A stretch of DNA of 64,000 nucleotides from Elusimicrobium simillimum (GCF_049639735.1 NZ_JBEVVA010000003.1:1302001-1366000); one strand, 5' to 3'. Numbered from the stretch's first letter, positions 15,215-23,934 are shown. Notes: generated by a model not told the origin, from the sequence alone. Translations and numbers: made by a program.

Positions 15215-15245
15215 TTGACTTAGAGTTAACTCTAAGGTTTATACT
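15215..15245 (+). promoter_or_regulatory. MerR-type promoter with 19-bp spacer
   Basis: TTGACT (15215-15220), a 19-bp spacer, then TATACT (15240-15245). The spacer contains the perfect palindrome CTTAGAGTTAACTCTAAG (15219-15236). Over-long spacers holding a palindrome are the hallmark of MerR-activated promoters, so the divergent MerR protein should twist this promoter into an active form. Confidence 0.88.
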
Positions 15246-15286
15246 ATACTTGTACAATGTTTTTAATGAGAGGCTTAATAAAATAT

Positions 15287-15823
15287 ATGGCAAAACAAAT
15301 ATTAGTTATTTCAGGCAGCCCAAGAAAGGGCGGCAACTCAGACATTCTTTGTGACGAGTTTATAAAAGGCGCAAAAGAAAGCGGACACACCGCTGAGAAA
15401 GTATTTATAAGCGGTAAAAATATAGCTTATTGCAAAGGCTGTATGGCGTGCATGAACACGGCTAAATGCGTTATCCAAGACGACGCGGCGGACATTCTTG
15501 ATAAAATGGTACAGGCGGACATAATTGTCTTTGCCACACCCATATATTTTTACAATATGTCAGCCCAGCTTAAAACGCTTATAGACCGCTCTTGCCCGCG
15601 CTATACGGAAATGAGCAACAAAGATTTCTATGTTATCATGACAGCCTTTGACAGCAGTAAGAGCACCACCGCAACCACCGTAGCGGGCGTACAAAGTTTT
15701 ATTGACTGCCTTGAAGGCGGAGAAATAAAAGACACGCTTTTCGCCAGCGGCGTAAACGCCGTGGGAGAAGTAAAAAATACAAAATTTATGCAAGCCGCCT
15801 ACAACATGGGCAAAAAAATATAG
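15287..15823 (+). CDS. NAD(P)H-dependent FMN reductase / flavodoxin-fold protein
   Basis: A 178-residue flavodoxin-fold oxidoreductase. The phosphate-binding loop SGSPRKGGNS (about 8-17) binds FMN, CKGCMACMNTAKC is the cysteine-rich segment typical of the iron-sulfur-flavoprotein-like branch, and TPIYFYNMSAQLKTLIDR is the flavin-binding strand. It likely reduces quinones, nitro compounds or similar electrophiles. The ATG at 15287 is preferred: GAGAGG lies upstream, whereas the in-frame ATG at 15257 sits almost on the expected transcription start. It opens the MerR-controlled operon with the SDR and phosphoesterase genes. Confidence 0.85.
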   Translation: MAKQILVISGSPRKGGNSDILCDEFIKGAKESGHTAEKVFISGKNIAYCKGCMACMNTAKCVIQDDAADILDKMVQADIIVFATPIYFYNMSAQLKTLIDRSCPRYTEMSNKDFYVIMTAFDSSKSTTATTVAGVQSFIDCLEGGEIKDTLFASGVNAVGEVKNTKFMQAAYNMGKKI

Positions 15824-15832
15824 GAGAGTATT

Positions 15833-16573
15833 ATGGGAAATATAAAGGGTAAAGTAGTAATTATAACAGGCGCCAGCAGCGGCCTGGGCGAAGTAACGGC
15901 AAAAAAGTTAGCAGCAGAGGGCGCGACACTAGTTTTAGCCGCCAGAAGAGAAGACAGGCTTAACGCCATAGTTAACGATATTGAGGCAAAAGGCGGCAAA
16001 GCCTCCTACTACGTAGTAAACGTAACCAATAAAGAAGAACTTAAAAATATGGTCGATTCCGCCGCCAAAAGGTACGGCAAGGTTGACGTTATGGTTAACA
16101 ACGCGGGTATTATGCCCGCAGCCCCCCTCTCGCTTTTAAAAACCGACGAATGGGATAATATGATAGACGTAAACATAAAAGGCCTGCTTTACGGCGTAGC
16201 CGCCGTACTGCCGCTGTTTGAGGCCCAGGGCAAAGGGCATATTATTAACATAGCCTCTATAGCGGGTTTAAAAGTAGCGCCGGGTAACGTAGTATACTGC
16301 GCCACAAAGCACGCGGTAAGGGCGATATCAGAAGGCATACGCATGGAATACCTTGGCAAAATAAGAAGCACCATAGTTTCCCCCGGTTACACAGAGTCAG
16401 AACTTAAATACTGCTCCAGCGACCCTGCCACCAAAGAAGCAACTATAGCAGGCTACGCGGAACATGAAATACCGGGCACAACCGTGGCCGACGCCATAGC
16501 CTACGCCATTTCGCAGCCGGATAATACCAGCATAAGCGAAATTGTGATAAGGCCCACCACGCAGGAATTTTAG
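15833..16573 (+). CDS. SDR-family oxidoreductase
   Basis: A 246-residue classical short-chain dehydrogenase. The NAD(P)-binding TGASSGLGEV loop is at 12-21, NNAG at about 88-91, the catalytic Ser in INIASIAG, and Tyr-x3-Lys in VVYCATKHA. A basic residue after the second strand (AARREDR) suggests NADPH preference. The substrate is probably an aldehyde, ketone or quinone. GGAGAG lies six bases upstream and the gene follows the FMN reductase by nine bases, so both answer to the same MerR promoter. Confidence 0.88.
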   Translation: MGNIKGKVVIITGASSGLGEVTAKKLAAEGATLVLAARREDRLNAIVNDIEAKGGKASYYVVNVTNKEELKNMVDSAAKRYGKVDVMVNNAGIMPAAPLSLLKTDEWDNMIDVNIKGLLYGVAAVLPLFEAQGKGHIINIASIAGLKVAPGNVVYCATKHAVRAISEGIRMEYLGKIRSTIVSPGYTESELKYCSSDPATKEATIAGYAEHEIPGTTVADAIAYAISQPDNTSISEIVIRPTTQEF

Positions 16574-16583
16574 GAGACGCTTA

Positions 16584-17663
16584 ATGATAATGGTTTTACA
16601 ATTAGCTCTTGTTGTAGTTTTAAATATTTACCTGCCGTGGCGCATTGGCGGGGGCCTGCAAAGCAAAATATGGCTGTACGCTTTATTTGCCGCCGGCATA
16701 GCGTCAGCGCTTATAGTAATGCAGTTGGTTACAAAGTATGACAACGTGCTTGTAAACGCGTACTATAACATAACGTCGGCCTGGTTGGGTATATTTTTAT
16801 ACCTCACATGTTTTATGGTTATTTTTGAGGTTATTAACCTTATACACCGCCTGCCACGTTCCGCAAGCGCGTGGGTTATAATAGGTTTAACGGCGGCGGT
16901 GGCGGTGTACTCGCTTATTAACGCGGCTGTTTTCAAAACTGTCAGCGTTGATATAACGCTAAAAAATCTTAAACAAGAGGTTCGCGTAGCGCAAATTACG
17001 GACGTGCACCTTGGCGCCGCGCGCGGCAAAAATTACCTGCAAAAAATAATTAATAAAACCAATGAGCTTAAGCCTGATATAGTTGTAATCACAGGCGACA
17101 TAACGGACAGTAAAGTTGCCTTAACTAAAAACATGTTTACCCCGCTAAAAGATTTACAGGCCCCCGCCTACTTTGTATCCGGCAACCATGACGTGTACGT
17201 AGGCCTGCCTGAAATTTTAGCTAAGATACGGGAAAACAATGTGCGGGTTTTACAGAACGAAACTCTGCTTACCAACGGCATAAAGCTTATAGGCCTTAAC
17301 TATATGAAAGCGGACGATTCCGTCTACGACCCGCACCAGGTAACAGACGAAACTATTAAAGACACTTTGCCTACGCTAGATCTTAGCGGTGACATGCCCA
17401 AAGTAGTTTTACACCACGGCCCCTGGGGCTTGGAGTATATGAATGAACACGGCGTTGACCTGGTAATAGCGGGCCACACGCACGGCGGGCAGTTATTCCC
17501 CGCTACGTTTTTGGCTAAGGCGGCGTTCCCGTACAACAAAGGCTTGGCGGAGTATAAAGGCACACGCATATATGTATCACAGGGCGTGGGCACGTTTTTA
17601 CCCAAAATGCGTTTAGGTACAAATAACGAGCTTACCCTTATAACCCTAAAACCTGCAAACTAA
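16584..17663 (+). CDS. Membrane-bound calcineurin-like metallophosphoesterase
   Basis: A 359-residue protein. Three to four membrane segments fill residues 1-120, and the catalytic domain follows with all the metallophosphoesterase motifs: DVHLG, GDITDS, GNHDVY, HHGPWG and GHTHGGQ. It resembles the YaeI/YkuE group, some of which hydrolyse lipid-linked UDP-sugars or other phosphodiesters at the membrane; the substrate here is unknown. It lies ten bases after the SDR gene with GGAGACG before the ATG and closes the operon at a terminator. Confidence 0.85.
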   Translation: MIMVLQLALVVVLNIYLPWRIGGGLQSKIWLYALFAAGIASALIVMQLVTKYDNVLVNAYYNITSAWLGIFLYLTCFMVIFEVINLIHRLPRSASAWVIIGLTAAVAVYSLINAAVFKTVSVDITLKNLKQEVRVAQITDVHLGAARGKNYLQKIINKTNELKPDIVVITGDITDSKVALTKNMFTPLKDLQAPAYFVSGNHDVYVGLPEILAKIRENNVRVLQNETLLTNGIKLIGLNYMKADDSVYDPHQVTDETIKDTLPTLDLSGDMPKVVLHHGPWGLEYMNEHGVDLVIAGHTHGGQLFPATFLAKAAFPYNKGLAEYKGTRIYVSQGVGTFLPKMRLGTNNELTLITLKPAN

Positions 17664-17672
17664 TAACAATAA

Positions 17673-17707
17673 TAAAAAAGGCGCTTATCCACGGGCGCCT
17701 TTTTTAT
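17673..17707 (+). terminator. Rho-independent terminator
   Basis: AAAAAAGGCGC pairs with GCGCCTTTTTT around a TTATCCACGG loop. It ends the MerR-controlled operon; the next gene begins just beyond it. Confidence 0.88.
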
Positions 17708-17721
17708 TGTTAAAATATCTT

Positions 17722-18285
17722 ATGGCTAAATGTAAAAGAACATCAGGCAATAAAAAATTAAACAAACAGCTTAACAAACTGATAGCGCTTGTAATAACGC
17801 TTATCATAGGCGCGTTTTTCGCCCAAAACAGTTTAAAGTATGACGATGCCCCGCGCGTTATAGGCACTGTAGAGGGCAAAGTTATAAAGGTATCAGACGG
17901 CGACACTATTACCGTTTTAAACGCAGACAAGCAACAGCTTAAAGTAAGATTATACGGCATAGACGCGCCCGAAACAAAACAAGTTTACGGCAATGCTTCC
18001 CGCAAGGCTTTAGCTGCCATGATAGCCGGGCAACAAGTTACTTTAAATGTTTTAGAAATAGACCAATACGGCCGTTCTGTAGCTAAGGTTAGGTTTAATG
18101 ATACCGATATAAACCGCAATATGGTAGAAGATGGCCATGCCTGGGTATACACGCAATACTGCAAAACATTAGGCTGCGAAAGGTTGGAAGAATTACAATA
18201 CCGCGCCCGCCAAGACAAAATAGGTTTGTGGAAAGACAAAAACCCCACCCCGCCCTGGACCTGGCGCAAAAATAATAAAAAATAA
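17722..18285 (+). CDS. Membrane-anchored thermonuclease-like (SNase) protein
   Basis: A 187-residue protein. After a basic N-terminus, one hydrophobic segment (LIALVITLIIGAFFAQ) anchors it or acts as a signal. Residues about 45-180 form a staphylococcal-nuclease OB fold with the calcium-site Asp in VSDGDTI, the catalytic Arg and Glu in RLYGIDAPE, and Arg of QYGRSVAK. It should cleave DNA or RNA outside the cytoplasm. The ATG at 17722 is chosen; an in-frame TTG at 17707 overlaps the upstream terminator. No Shine-Dalgarno is evident, so expression may be low. Confidence 0.85.
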   Translation: MAKCKRTSGNKKLNKQLNKLIALVITLIIGAFFAQNSLKYDDAPRVIGTVEGKVIKVSDGDTITVLNADKQQLKVRLYGIDAPETKQVYGNASRKALAAMIAGQQVTLNVLEIDQYGRSVAKVRFNDTDINRNMVEDGHAWVYTQYCKTLGCERLEELQYRARQDKIGLWKDKNPTPPWTWRKNNKK

Positions 18286-18287
18286 AT

Positions 18288-18317
18288 AAAAAGGCGCAGA
18301 CAACTGGCGCCTTTTTG
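18288..18317. terminator. Bidirectional terminator
   Basis: AAAAAGGCGC (18288-18297) pairs with GCGCCTTTTT (18307-18316). It lies between the convergent nuclease and PAP2 genes and can serve both. Confidence 0.85.
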
Positions 18318-18329
18318 CTTACCTGTTAT

Positions 18330-19040
18330 TTAATCAAGCATAGCTACGGCGGGAAATTTCTTATTCACCCGCTTAACAAACAAAACCAAAAGCAATATTA
18401 TAAACCATGCGCCAAGCATTGTTATTAAAGTGTGTGTGAGAAAGTGCTCACCCCTCAGCATTTGGTATATACCCATAGCCAAGCCTGAAGATAAACCCGT
18501 AATAAGCCCGGCTATTTTATATTTTTTCCTTTTAAAACAAAAAAACAAACACATAAGCGCGAACCCGCCGCTGGCGTGCCCGGCAGGAAAGCACCTGCCT
18601 TTTTTATTTGCCGCGCGGTCAAAATCCGGCGGATAGGAACTAAAAACTTTGGCATAAGGTTTGTCCGCGCAGTAGCACGCCAGTTGTGCGGGGCAGTAAA
18701 CATTAGTATATTTTTTAGCGCCGGCCAGCGTTAGCGGTACCAAAGCCATTGTTAAAATAAACAATAGGCAGCCATACCTGTACTGCCTTAATTTTGTGTT
18801 TTTAAAAGAATAAGCAAACAATCCTATAACCAATATGCTTAAAGCTATAATTAATATTTTTATACCGTCATACAACAAAAAATGTAAAACCGTATTAACG
18901 CTTTTATTTAACACCCACGAGCAAGTACTAAAATCAAAAAACATGTTTTGTACTTTTATGTCCATGGATGTAAACTGCTCCGCCAGTAAAACTACACCAA
19001 GCAGCAAGGCTGTAATTATAAGTTGTTTTTGTATTTTCAT
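18330..19040 (-). CDS. PAP2-family lipid phosphatase
   Basis: A 236-residue inner-membrane protein with about six membrane segments. The PAP2 signature appears in three pieces: GAKKYTNVYCP, the central FPAGHASGG, and RGEHFLTHTL with the catalytic His. Such enzymes remove phosphate from lipid phosphates, undecaprenyl pyrophosphate or lipid A. The start codon follows the stop of the EptA-like gene by one base (TAA A ATG), so both are translated from one message. This pairing points to lipid A remodelling: the phosphatase acts on a phosphate group and the partner adds phosphoethanolamine. Confidence 0.85.
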   Translation of the reverse strand: MKIQKQLIITALLLGVVLLAEQFTSMDIKVQNMFFDFSTCSWVLNKSVNTVLHFLLYDGIKILIIALSILVIGLFAYSFKNTKLRQYRYGCLLFILTMALVPLTLAGAKKYTNVYCPAQLACYCADKPYAKVFSSYPPDFDRAANKKGRCFPAGHASGGFALMCLFFCFKRKKYKIAGLITGLSSGLAMGIYQMLRGEHFLTHTLITMLGAWFIILLLVLFVKRVNKKFPAVAMLD

Positions 19041-19041
19041 T

Positions 19042-20691
19042 TTACTTAGTATAGCCCGGCAATTCTTTTGTTCTGCAAGAGCTGAAAGCGTCCATATTTT
19101 TATCGTAAAGTTTGCTTTTTATCTCCAACAGTCCTATTATTGAGTGGAATATATTATCATGCGAGTAAGTATTTTGCCGCGCTTCTTTTTTAAGGCAGTC
19201 ATAGTCAATATAATCCCACTTTTTCATATTCTCAGACATCCACAAAACCATGGGCACCTGCAGCTGTTCTTTGGGCGCTATTTTATAGGGCAGACTGTGC
19301 AAATATATATTATTTTCACCCAAAGATTCCCCATGGTCAGACACATACAATACCCCACCCTCAAACGGAAATTTATCCATAATATCAATGGTGCTTGATA
19401 TTATATAGTCTGTATATAAAATGGTGTTATCATAGGTGTTTATAACGGCCTCTTTAGAGCACTTTTGAATATCGGCGCTGTCGCAGGTGGGGGTGAACTT
19501 TTTAAATTCATCGGGGTAGCGTTTGTGGTAGGTGGGCCCGTGCGAACCCATTGTATGCAAAATTATAAATGTATCTTTTTTTATCTTTTTCAGTCTGTCT
19601 TCTAAATCATGTATAAGAACTTCGTCTTTGCAATAGCGGCCGTCGCAGTATTTGGGGTTGCCGGGGTTACGCATATCCTCGGTATAAACACGCTGGCAAA
19701 CGCCTTTACAACCGTCGTCATTTTCCAGCCATATTACGTCGTAACCGGACTGCATGGCCAGGTCGACAAGGTTTTCTGTATACTTTGCCTCGCCAACGCT
19801 AAAATCTTTGCGGGTTTTGTCTGAAAACATGCACGGCACAGAGACCGCGGTAGAGGTGCCGCAGGCCCCAACCTCTTTAAAGGCTATGATGTCCCGCTTG
19901 GCAAGCATAGGGTTTGTTTCTTTTTTATAACCGTAGAGAGAAAAGTTTTTTGCTCTGGCGGTTTCCCCTACTATAAACACAACTACTGTTATAAGGTCGT
20001 CCTCATAAGGGGCAAGGGCGGCATCCTCGTCAATACGCACAAGCGCCTTTTCTACCTGATATAAAGATTGTGCGTATCTAAAGGTGGCGTATATGTAATT
20101 GCTGGGGTTTACCAGCTTTCTAAACTCTCTGTTATTACGCGCGAAAGAGGCATAATCTTTATAAACAAAAACACCGAATATTACAGATATTAGCAGCAAC
20201 ACCGCACCAGATATTGCCCTAAACTTAACCTCTTTATATAAAGAGTTATATTTAATATTTGTAAACACCAGCAGCAGCGCGGGCAGCAGCCCGGTAATAA
20301 CAAAAGTAATGATAAAAGGAAGTGTAAAAAAATCTGACGCTTCTCTGGCGGTAGTTTCAAAGGTATTACGCAGCATGTCCACGTCTATAAAAGCGCCAAA
20401 ACGGAACATTAAAAAATTTGTAGAACTTGAAATAAGCAAAAGCGCCATTATAAGCGGCTTGGCTATATAAGGCACAACTATAATACTGAATATAATATAA
20501 AGCAAGCTAAAAATAAGCAGCGCAAAAGAAGAAAAAAATAAAATTCCTCCAAGATTTATCTCTATATGCTGTAAAACAAACCGCCATAAACTAAGGTTTA
20601 ATACCAAGCCAAAATATAAGGCTGTTATTATAATTAAATGACTGCTTTTTACGTTTAATTTTTGTTTAAGTTTTTTAAATATTTTTAGCAT
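19042..20691 (-). CDS. EptA-like phosphoethanolamine transferase
   Basis: A 549-residue inner-membrane enzyme of the alkaline-phosphatase-like sulfatase fold. Five membrane helices lie in residues 1-180. The periplasmic catalytic domain shows VGETARAKNFSLYGY, the nucleophile Thr within CGTSTAVSVPC, TMGSHGPTYHKRYP, and the metal site SDHGESLGENN. It transfers phosphoethanolamine from phosphatidylethanolamine to lipid A or core sugars, lowering surface charge and raising resistance to cationic peptides. The ATG at 20691 is chosen because GAGAGAG lies upstream; the in-frame opening 20 codons earlier has no such site. It is first in the operon with the PAP2 gene. Confidence 0.88.
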   Translation of the reverse strand: MLKIFKKLKQKLNVKSSHLIIITALYFGLVLNLSLWRFVLQHIEINLGGILFFSSFALLIFSLLYIIFSIIVVPYIAKPLIMALLLISSSTNFLMFRFGAFIDVDMLRNTFETTAREASDFFTLPFIITFVITGLLPALLLVFTNIKYNSLYKEVKFRAISGAVLLLISVIFGVFVYKDYASFARNNREFRKLVNPSNYIYATFRYAQSLYQVEKALVRIDEDAALAPYEDDLITVVVFIVGETARAKNFSLYGYKKETNPMLAKRDIIAFKEVGACGTSTAVSVPCMFSDKTRKDFSVGEAKYTENLVDLAMQSGYDVIWLENDDGCKGVCQRVYTEDMRNPGNPKYCDGRYCKDEVLIHDLEDRLKKIKKDTFIILHTMGSHGPTYHKRYPDEFKKFTPTCDSADIQKCSKEAVINTYDNTILYTDYIISSTIDIMDKFPFEGGVLYVSDHGESLGENNIYLHSLPYKIAPKEQLQVPMVLWMSENMKKWDYIDYDCLKKEARQNTYSHDNIFHSIIGLLEIKSKLYDKNMDAFSSCRTKELPGYTK

Positions 20692-20842
20692 ATATCTCTC
20701 TCTAATTATTTCAATATAAAATAACCGCGTAACCTGCTTCGCATATTTCACTTTTGGTGTTTAACAGGCTAATTATATTTTAAAACTATACTATGCACAT
20801 AATACTTACACACCTATTACATTTTTGTAATTAAGATAAAAC

Positions 20843-20880
20843 TTAAACGGAACCCCCGGTAAGCCGGGGGTTCCGTTTAA
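20843..20880 (-). terminator. Terminator of copA
   Basis: A 17-bp perfect stem (20843-20859 with 20864-20880) around TAAG. On the minus strand it is followed by a moderately T-rich TTTTATCTT. It ends the copper ATPase transcript. Confidence 0.8.
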
Positions 20881-20915
20881 ATCAATAAGCATTCCCGCTT
20901 TTTGCGGAGATTTTT

Positions 20916-21125
20916 TTATTTAATATCTGTTACTTTATAGCCGCCTTTTTCTATTGTGGAGCGTAGTGTATCGTCCGTTACAGTGGGCTGCGCTTTAACC
21001 ACAGCTTCTTTAGCGGCAAGGTTTACTTCCACGCTTTCTACCCCCGCCACACTCTTAAGCGCTCTTGTTACGGCCGCGCTGCAGTGGCCGCAGCTCATAC
21101 CCTCAATTTTTATTGTTTTCTTCAT
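20916..21125 (-). CDS. Possible internal CopZ product within copA
   Basis: In-frame internal start within copA. ATG at 21125 is preceded by AAAAAGGAGAAT, the best Shine-Dalgarno in the gene. The product would be 69 residues with GMSCGHC near the N-terminus and the alternating beta-alpha pattern of copper chaperones. This could be a relic of a fused copZ gene or an active second start. Reported separately because the sequence supports it, not because expression is known. Confidence 0.5.
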   Translation of the reverse strand: MKKTIKIEGMSCGHCSAAVTRALKSVAGVESVEVNLAAKEAVVKAQPTVTDDTLRSTIEKGGYKVTDIK

Positions 21126-23384
21126 ATAATTCTCCTTTTTATCTTCAAAATCAGTTTTAAAAAACCTTAATCTTAGCGCATTTGTTACTACGGAAACGGA
21201 ACTAAAGCTCATAGCCGCCGCCGCTATCATTGGGCTGAGTAAAACGCCAAACTTTGGGTATAGCACCCCCGCCGCCACGGGTATACCTATGGTGTTATAA
21301 ATAAACGCCCAAAAAAGGTTTTGTTTAATATTACGCACAACCGCGCGGCTTAGCTTAATGGCCGCCACAGCGTCCGTTAAACTGCTTTTCATAAGCACAA
21401 TACCCGCGGATTCTATGGCGACGTCGGTACCCGCGCCAATGGCTATGCCAACGTCCGCGCGGGCAAGGGCGGGCGCGTCGTTTATGCCGTCGCCTACCAT
21501 GGCTACTTTTTTACCCTGCTCCTGCAAAGCGCGCACTTCACGTTCTTTGTCTTGGGGCAAAACCTCCGCTATTACTTTGTCTATGCCGGCAATTTTGGCA
21601 ACGGCGTTGGCCGTGGCGGTATTGTCGCCCGTAATCATGATAACCTCAAGTCCCATTTTTTTAAATTCTTCTACTGCGGCTGGGCTGGCGGGTTTAATGG
21701 TGTCGGCCAAAACAATTGTGCCAAGCAGTTTTTTATCCTCCGCAAAGTACAGCGGTATATTGCCTGATTCATTTTCAAATTTATCAAACTCAACGCCTGC
21801 ATCATTCATAATTTTAGCGTTGCCGCCTATATATTCTTTGCCGTCAATAAAACCGCGCACTCCCCTGCCATGCTCCAATTGGTAATTGCTTACTTGTTTA
21901 AATGTAAATCCCCGCTCTTTAGCTTTAGCGGTTATCGCCAACGCAAGCGGATGGCCTGACAAACTTTCTAAAGACGCCGCTATAGTAAGCAGGTATTCTT
22001 CAGTAACGCCGTTTGGCATAACCTGTACAACTTTTGGTTTGCCCTCTGTAACGGTGCCTGTCTTGTCCAGTACAATGGTATCTACGGCCCGGGCGGCCTC
22101 AAGCGCACGGGCTGACTTTATTAAAATGCCGTTCTCCGCCCCCTTACCCGTGCCAACCATAATGGCGGTAGGCGTAGCTAACCCCAAAGCGCACGGGCAT
22201 GATATTACCAAAACCGCAATGGCAACCGTAAGCGCGAACTCAAAGCTTTGCCCGCTTACCAGCCAAAATATTGCCGCCAATACCGCTATAGCGATAACCA
22301 CAGGCACAAAAACCGCGCTGACTTTATCGGCCAATTTAGCTATAGGCGCTTTAGAAGAAGTGGCCTCATCAACCAGGCGTATAATTTGCGCCAAAGCGGT
22401 GTTTTCACCCACTGCGGTGGCTTTCATTTTAAAATATCCCGTTTGGTTTATTGTGCCTGCGGTAACCTTATCCCCGGCCGCTTTTTCCACAGGCAGGCTT
22501 TCGCCGGTAAGGGCGGCCTCGTCTACAGTACCGCTGCCCTCTTCAATTATGCCGTCCACTGGTATAGAATCCCCCGCTTTTACTACCAGAATATCGCCAA
22601 GCGCAACATCTTCAACCGCAATGCTATACTCCGCCCCGTCACGCACAACTACGGCGGTTTTGGGGGCTAGGTTAATAAGTTTGCTTATGGCGGCCGATGT
22701 TTTACCTTTGGCCCTTGCCTCAAAAAACTTGCCAAGAGTAATAAGCGTAAGTATCATAGCGGCGGACTCAAAATATAAATCCATACTAAAACGGTGCACG
22801 GTTTGTGTGTCGCCCGCGCCCAAGGCGTACGCTATTTTATAAATGGCGTAAACGCCGTATGTAAACGCCGCGCCGCTGCCTAACGCTATTAAAGAATCCA
22901 TATTTGGAGAGAGTTTAAATAAATTTTTAAAGCCAATTTTAAAATACACGCGGTTAACAAACATTACGGGCAACACAAGCAAAAATTGCGTGAAAGCAAA
23001 CGCCATAGCGTTTTGCATACCGTTAAGAAATGACGGCAATGGCAGCCCAACCATACTACCCATAGCGACGTAAAACAACGGCACAGTAAATATGGTTGAG
23101 ATAATAAGACGTGACTTGAGTTCCGCAGTTTCTTTCTCCACCGGGTTTTCTTTGGGGGCGGCGGTTTTGGCGTTGGTTTCGTAGGCGCCGTAGCCGGCGT
23201 CTTGCACGGTTTTTATTATTTTGCCGGCGTCTGTTGCGGCACCATCAAAAGTTACGGCCATGCTGTTTTTAAGCAGGTTAACGCTGACTTCTTTTACCCC
23301 GCCAACTTTGGCAACCTCACGCTCTACTCTGGCGCTGCAAGCGCTGCACGTCATACCCGTTACATTAAAAGTTTTCTTTTGCAT
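20916..23384 (-). CDS. copA: Cu(+)-exporting P1B-type ATPase with fused CopZ-like domain
   Basis: An 822-residue copper pump. In order: an N-terminal HMA domain (GMTCSAC, Cys13/Cys16), the actuator loop TGES, the CPC metal site in TM6 (ISCPCALG), the phosphorylation site DKTGT, the SGHP loop, the hinge GDGINDAPA, and YN plus MSFSS in the last helices as expected for Cu(I). A second HMA domain (GMSCGHC) occupies 754-822. That terminal domain begins at an internal ATG (21125) with a perfect AAAAGGAG seven bases upstream, and its 69 residues equal a stand-alone CopZ chaperone. So copA and copZ appear to be fused in frame, perhaps with a separate CopZ still made. The ATG at 23384 is chosen for its TTGAGG site. 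Confidence 0.93.
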   Translation of the reverse strand: MQKKTFNVTGMTCSACSARVEREVAKVGGVKEVSVNLLKNSMAVTFDGAATDAGKIIKTVQDAGYGAYETNAKTAAPKENPVEKETAELKSRLIISTIFTVPLFYVAMGSMVGLPLPSFLNGMQNAMAFAFTQFLLVLPVMFVNRVYFKIGFKNLFKLSPNMDSLIALGSGAAFTYGVYAIYKIAYALGAGDTQTVHRFSMDLYFESAAMILTLITLGKFFEARAKGKTSAAISKLINLAPKTAVVVRDGAEYSIAVEDVALGDILVVKAGDSIPVDGIIEEGSGTVDEAALTGESLPVEKAAGDKVTAGTINQTGYFKMKATAVGENTALAQIIRLVDEATSSKAPIAKLADKVSAVFVPVVIAIAVLAAIFWLVSGQSFEFALTVAIAVLVISCPCALGLATPTAIMVGTGKGAENGILIKSARALEAARAVDTIVLDKTGTVTEGKPKVVQVMPNGVTEEYLLTIAASLESLSGHPLALAITAKAKERGFTFKQVSNYQLEHGRGVRGFIDGKEYIGGNAKIMNDAGVEFDKFENESGNIPLYFAEDKKLLGTIVLADTIKPASPAAVEEFKKMGLEVIMITGDNTATANAVAKIAGIDKVIAEVLPQDKEREVRALQEQGKKVAMVGDGINDAPALARADVGIAIGAGTDVAIESAGIVLMKSSLTDAVAAIKLSRAVVRNIKQNLFWAFIYNTIGIPVAAGVLYPKFGVLLSPMIAAAAMSFSSVSVVTNALRLRFFKTDFEDKKENYMKKTIKIEGMSCGHCSAAVTRALKSVAGVESVEVNLAAKEAVVKAQPTVTDDTLRSTIEKGGYKVTDIK

Positions 23385-23474
23385 AAGTACCTCAAATTGA
23401 CAATGTTTTACCTTTTTAATACCATTGTATACAGTAGTTATCCTTTTAGCAAGAATGCACTTTTTTGTAATATA

Positions 23475-23490
23475 GTACCCAAAAAGGTAC
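23475..23490. promoter_or_regulatory. Operator-like repeat in front of the HxlR gene
   Basis: GTACC (23475-23479) and GGTAC (23486-23490) form an inverted pair with a six-base A-rich centre, in the 117-bp gap between divergent copA and hxlR-type genes. Spacing of one helical turn fits a dimeric winged-helix regulator; HxlR-family binding here is inferred. Confidence 0.55.
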
Positions 23491-23501
23491 CAAGAGGTTA
23501 A

Positions 23502-23885
23502 ATGAAAAATATTATACCCGAGTACAATTGCCCGGTATCGGCCACGCTGGAGCTTATAGGCGGCAAATATAAAGCGCTTATACTGTGGCATTTAACGCCA
23601 ACCACTTTGCGCTTTTCAGAACTTAGAAAGCTGGTTACAGGCGCTACGGCAAAAATGCTTACCCAGCAGTTAAGAGAGCTTGAGGACAGCGGGCTTATCA
23701 CACGCAAAGTTTACCCGGTGGTGCCGCCCAAGGTGGAATATTCTTTAACTAAAAAAGGCGCCAGTCTGCGCCCTATACTGCAAGAAATGTTTGCCTGGGG
23801 CAACAAACACCTTAAAACCAAAGGCCTTAACGCCAACTGCACAATGGTGGATAAATCCGCCTGCGGCTGCGGCAAAAAGAAATAA
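23502..23885 (+). CDS. HxlR-family transcriptional regulator
   Basis: A 127-residue winged-helix regulator with the HxlR signature: a cysteine near the N-terminus (NCPVSATLELIGGKYKALIL), recognition region ATAKMLTQQLRELEDSGLI, wing PVVPPKVEYSLTKKG. HxlR proteins usually respond to electrophiles or redox through the N-terminal Cys. This one adds a C-terminal CTMVDKSACGCGKKK with three cysteines, which could bind copper or another thiophilic metal. It is divergent from copA, so it may control copper export. AGAGG lies six bases before the ATG. Confidence 0.85.
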   Translation: MKNIIPEYNCPVSATLELIGGKYKALILWHLTPTTLRFSELRKLVTGATAKMLTQQLRELEDSGLITRKVYPVVPPKVEYSLTKKGASLRPILQEMFAWGNKHLKTKGLNANCTMVDKSACGCGKKK

Positions 23886-23900
23886 TTGTTTTTATAAAGT

Positions 23901-23930
23901 AAAAGGCCCCGCCGTATGGCGGGGCCTTTT
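23901..23930. terminator. Bidirectional terminator
   Basis: AAAAGGCCCCGCC pairs perfectly with GGCGGGGCCTTTT around GTAT, between convergent genes. Confidence 0.9.
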
Positions 23931-23934
23931 GCGT

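Noticed and set aside
21886..22842. 318-codon plus-strand opening opposite copA
   Set aside because: Antisense shadow rich in Ala, Thr and Ser; the opposite strand encodes every P1B-ATPase motif.
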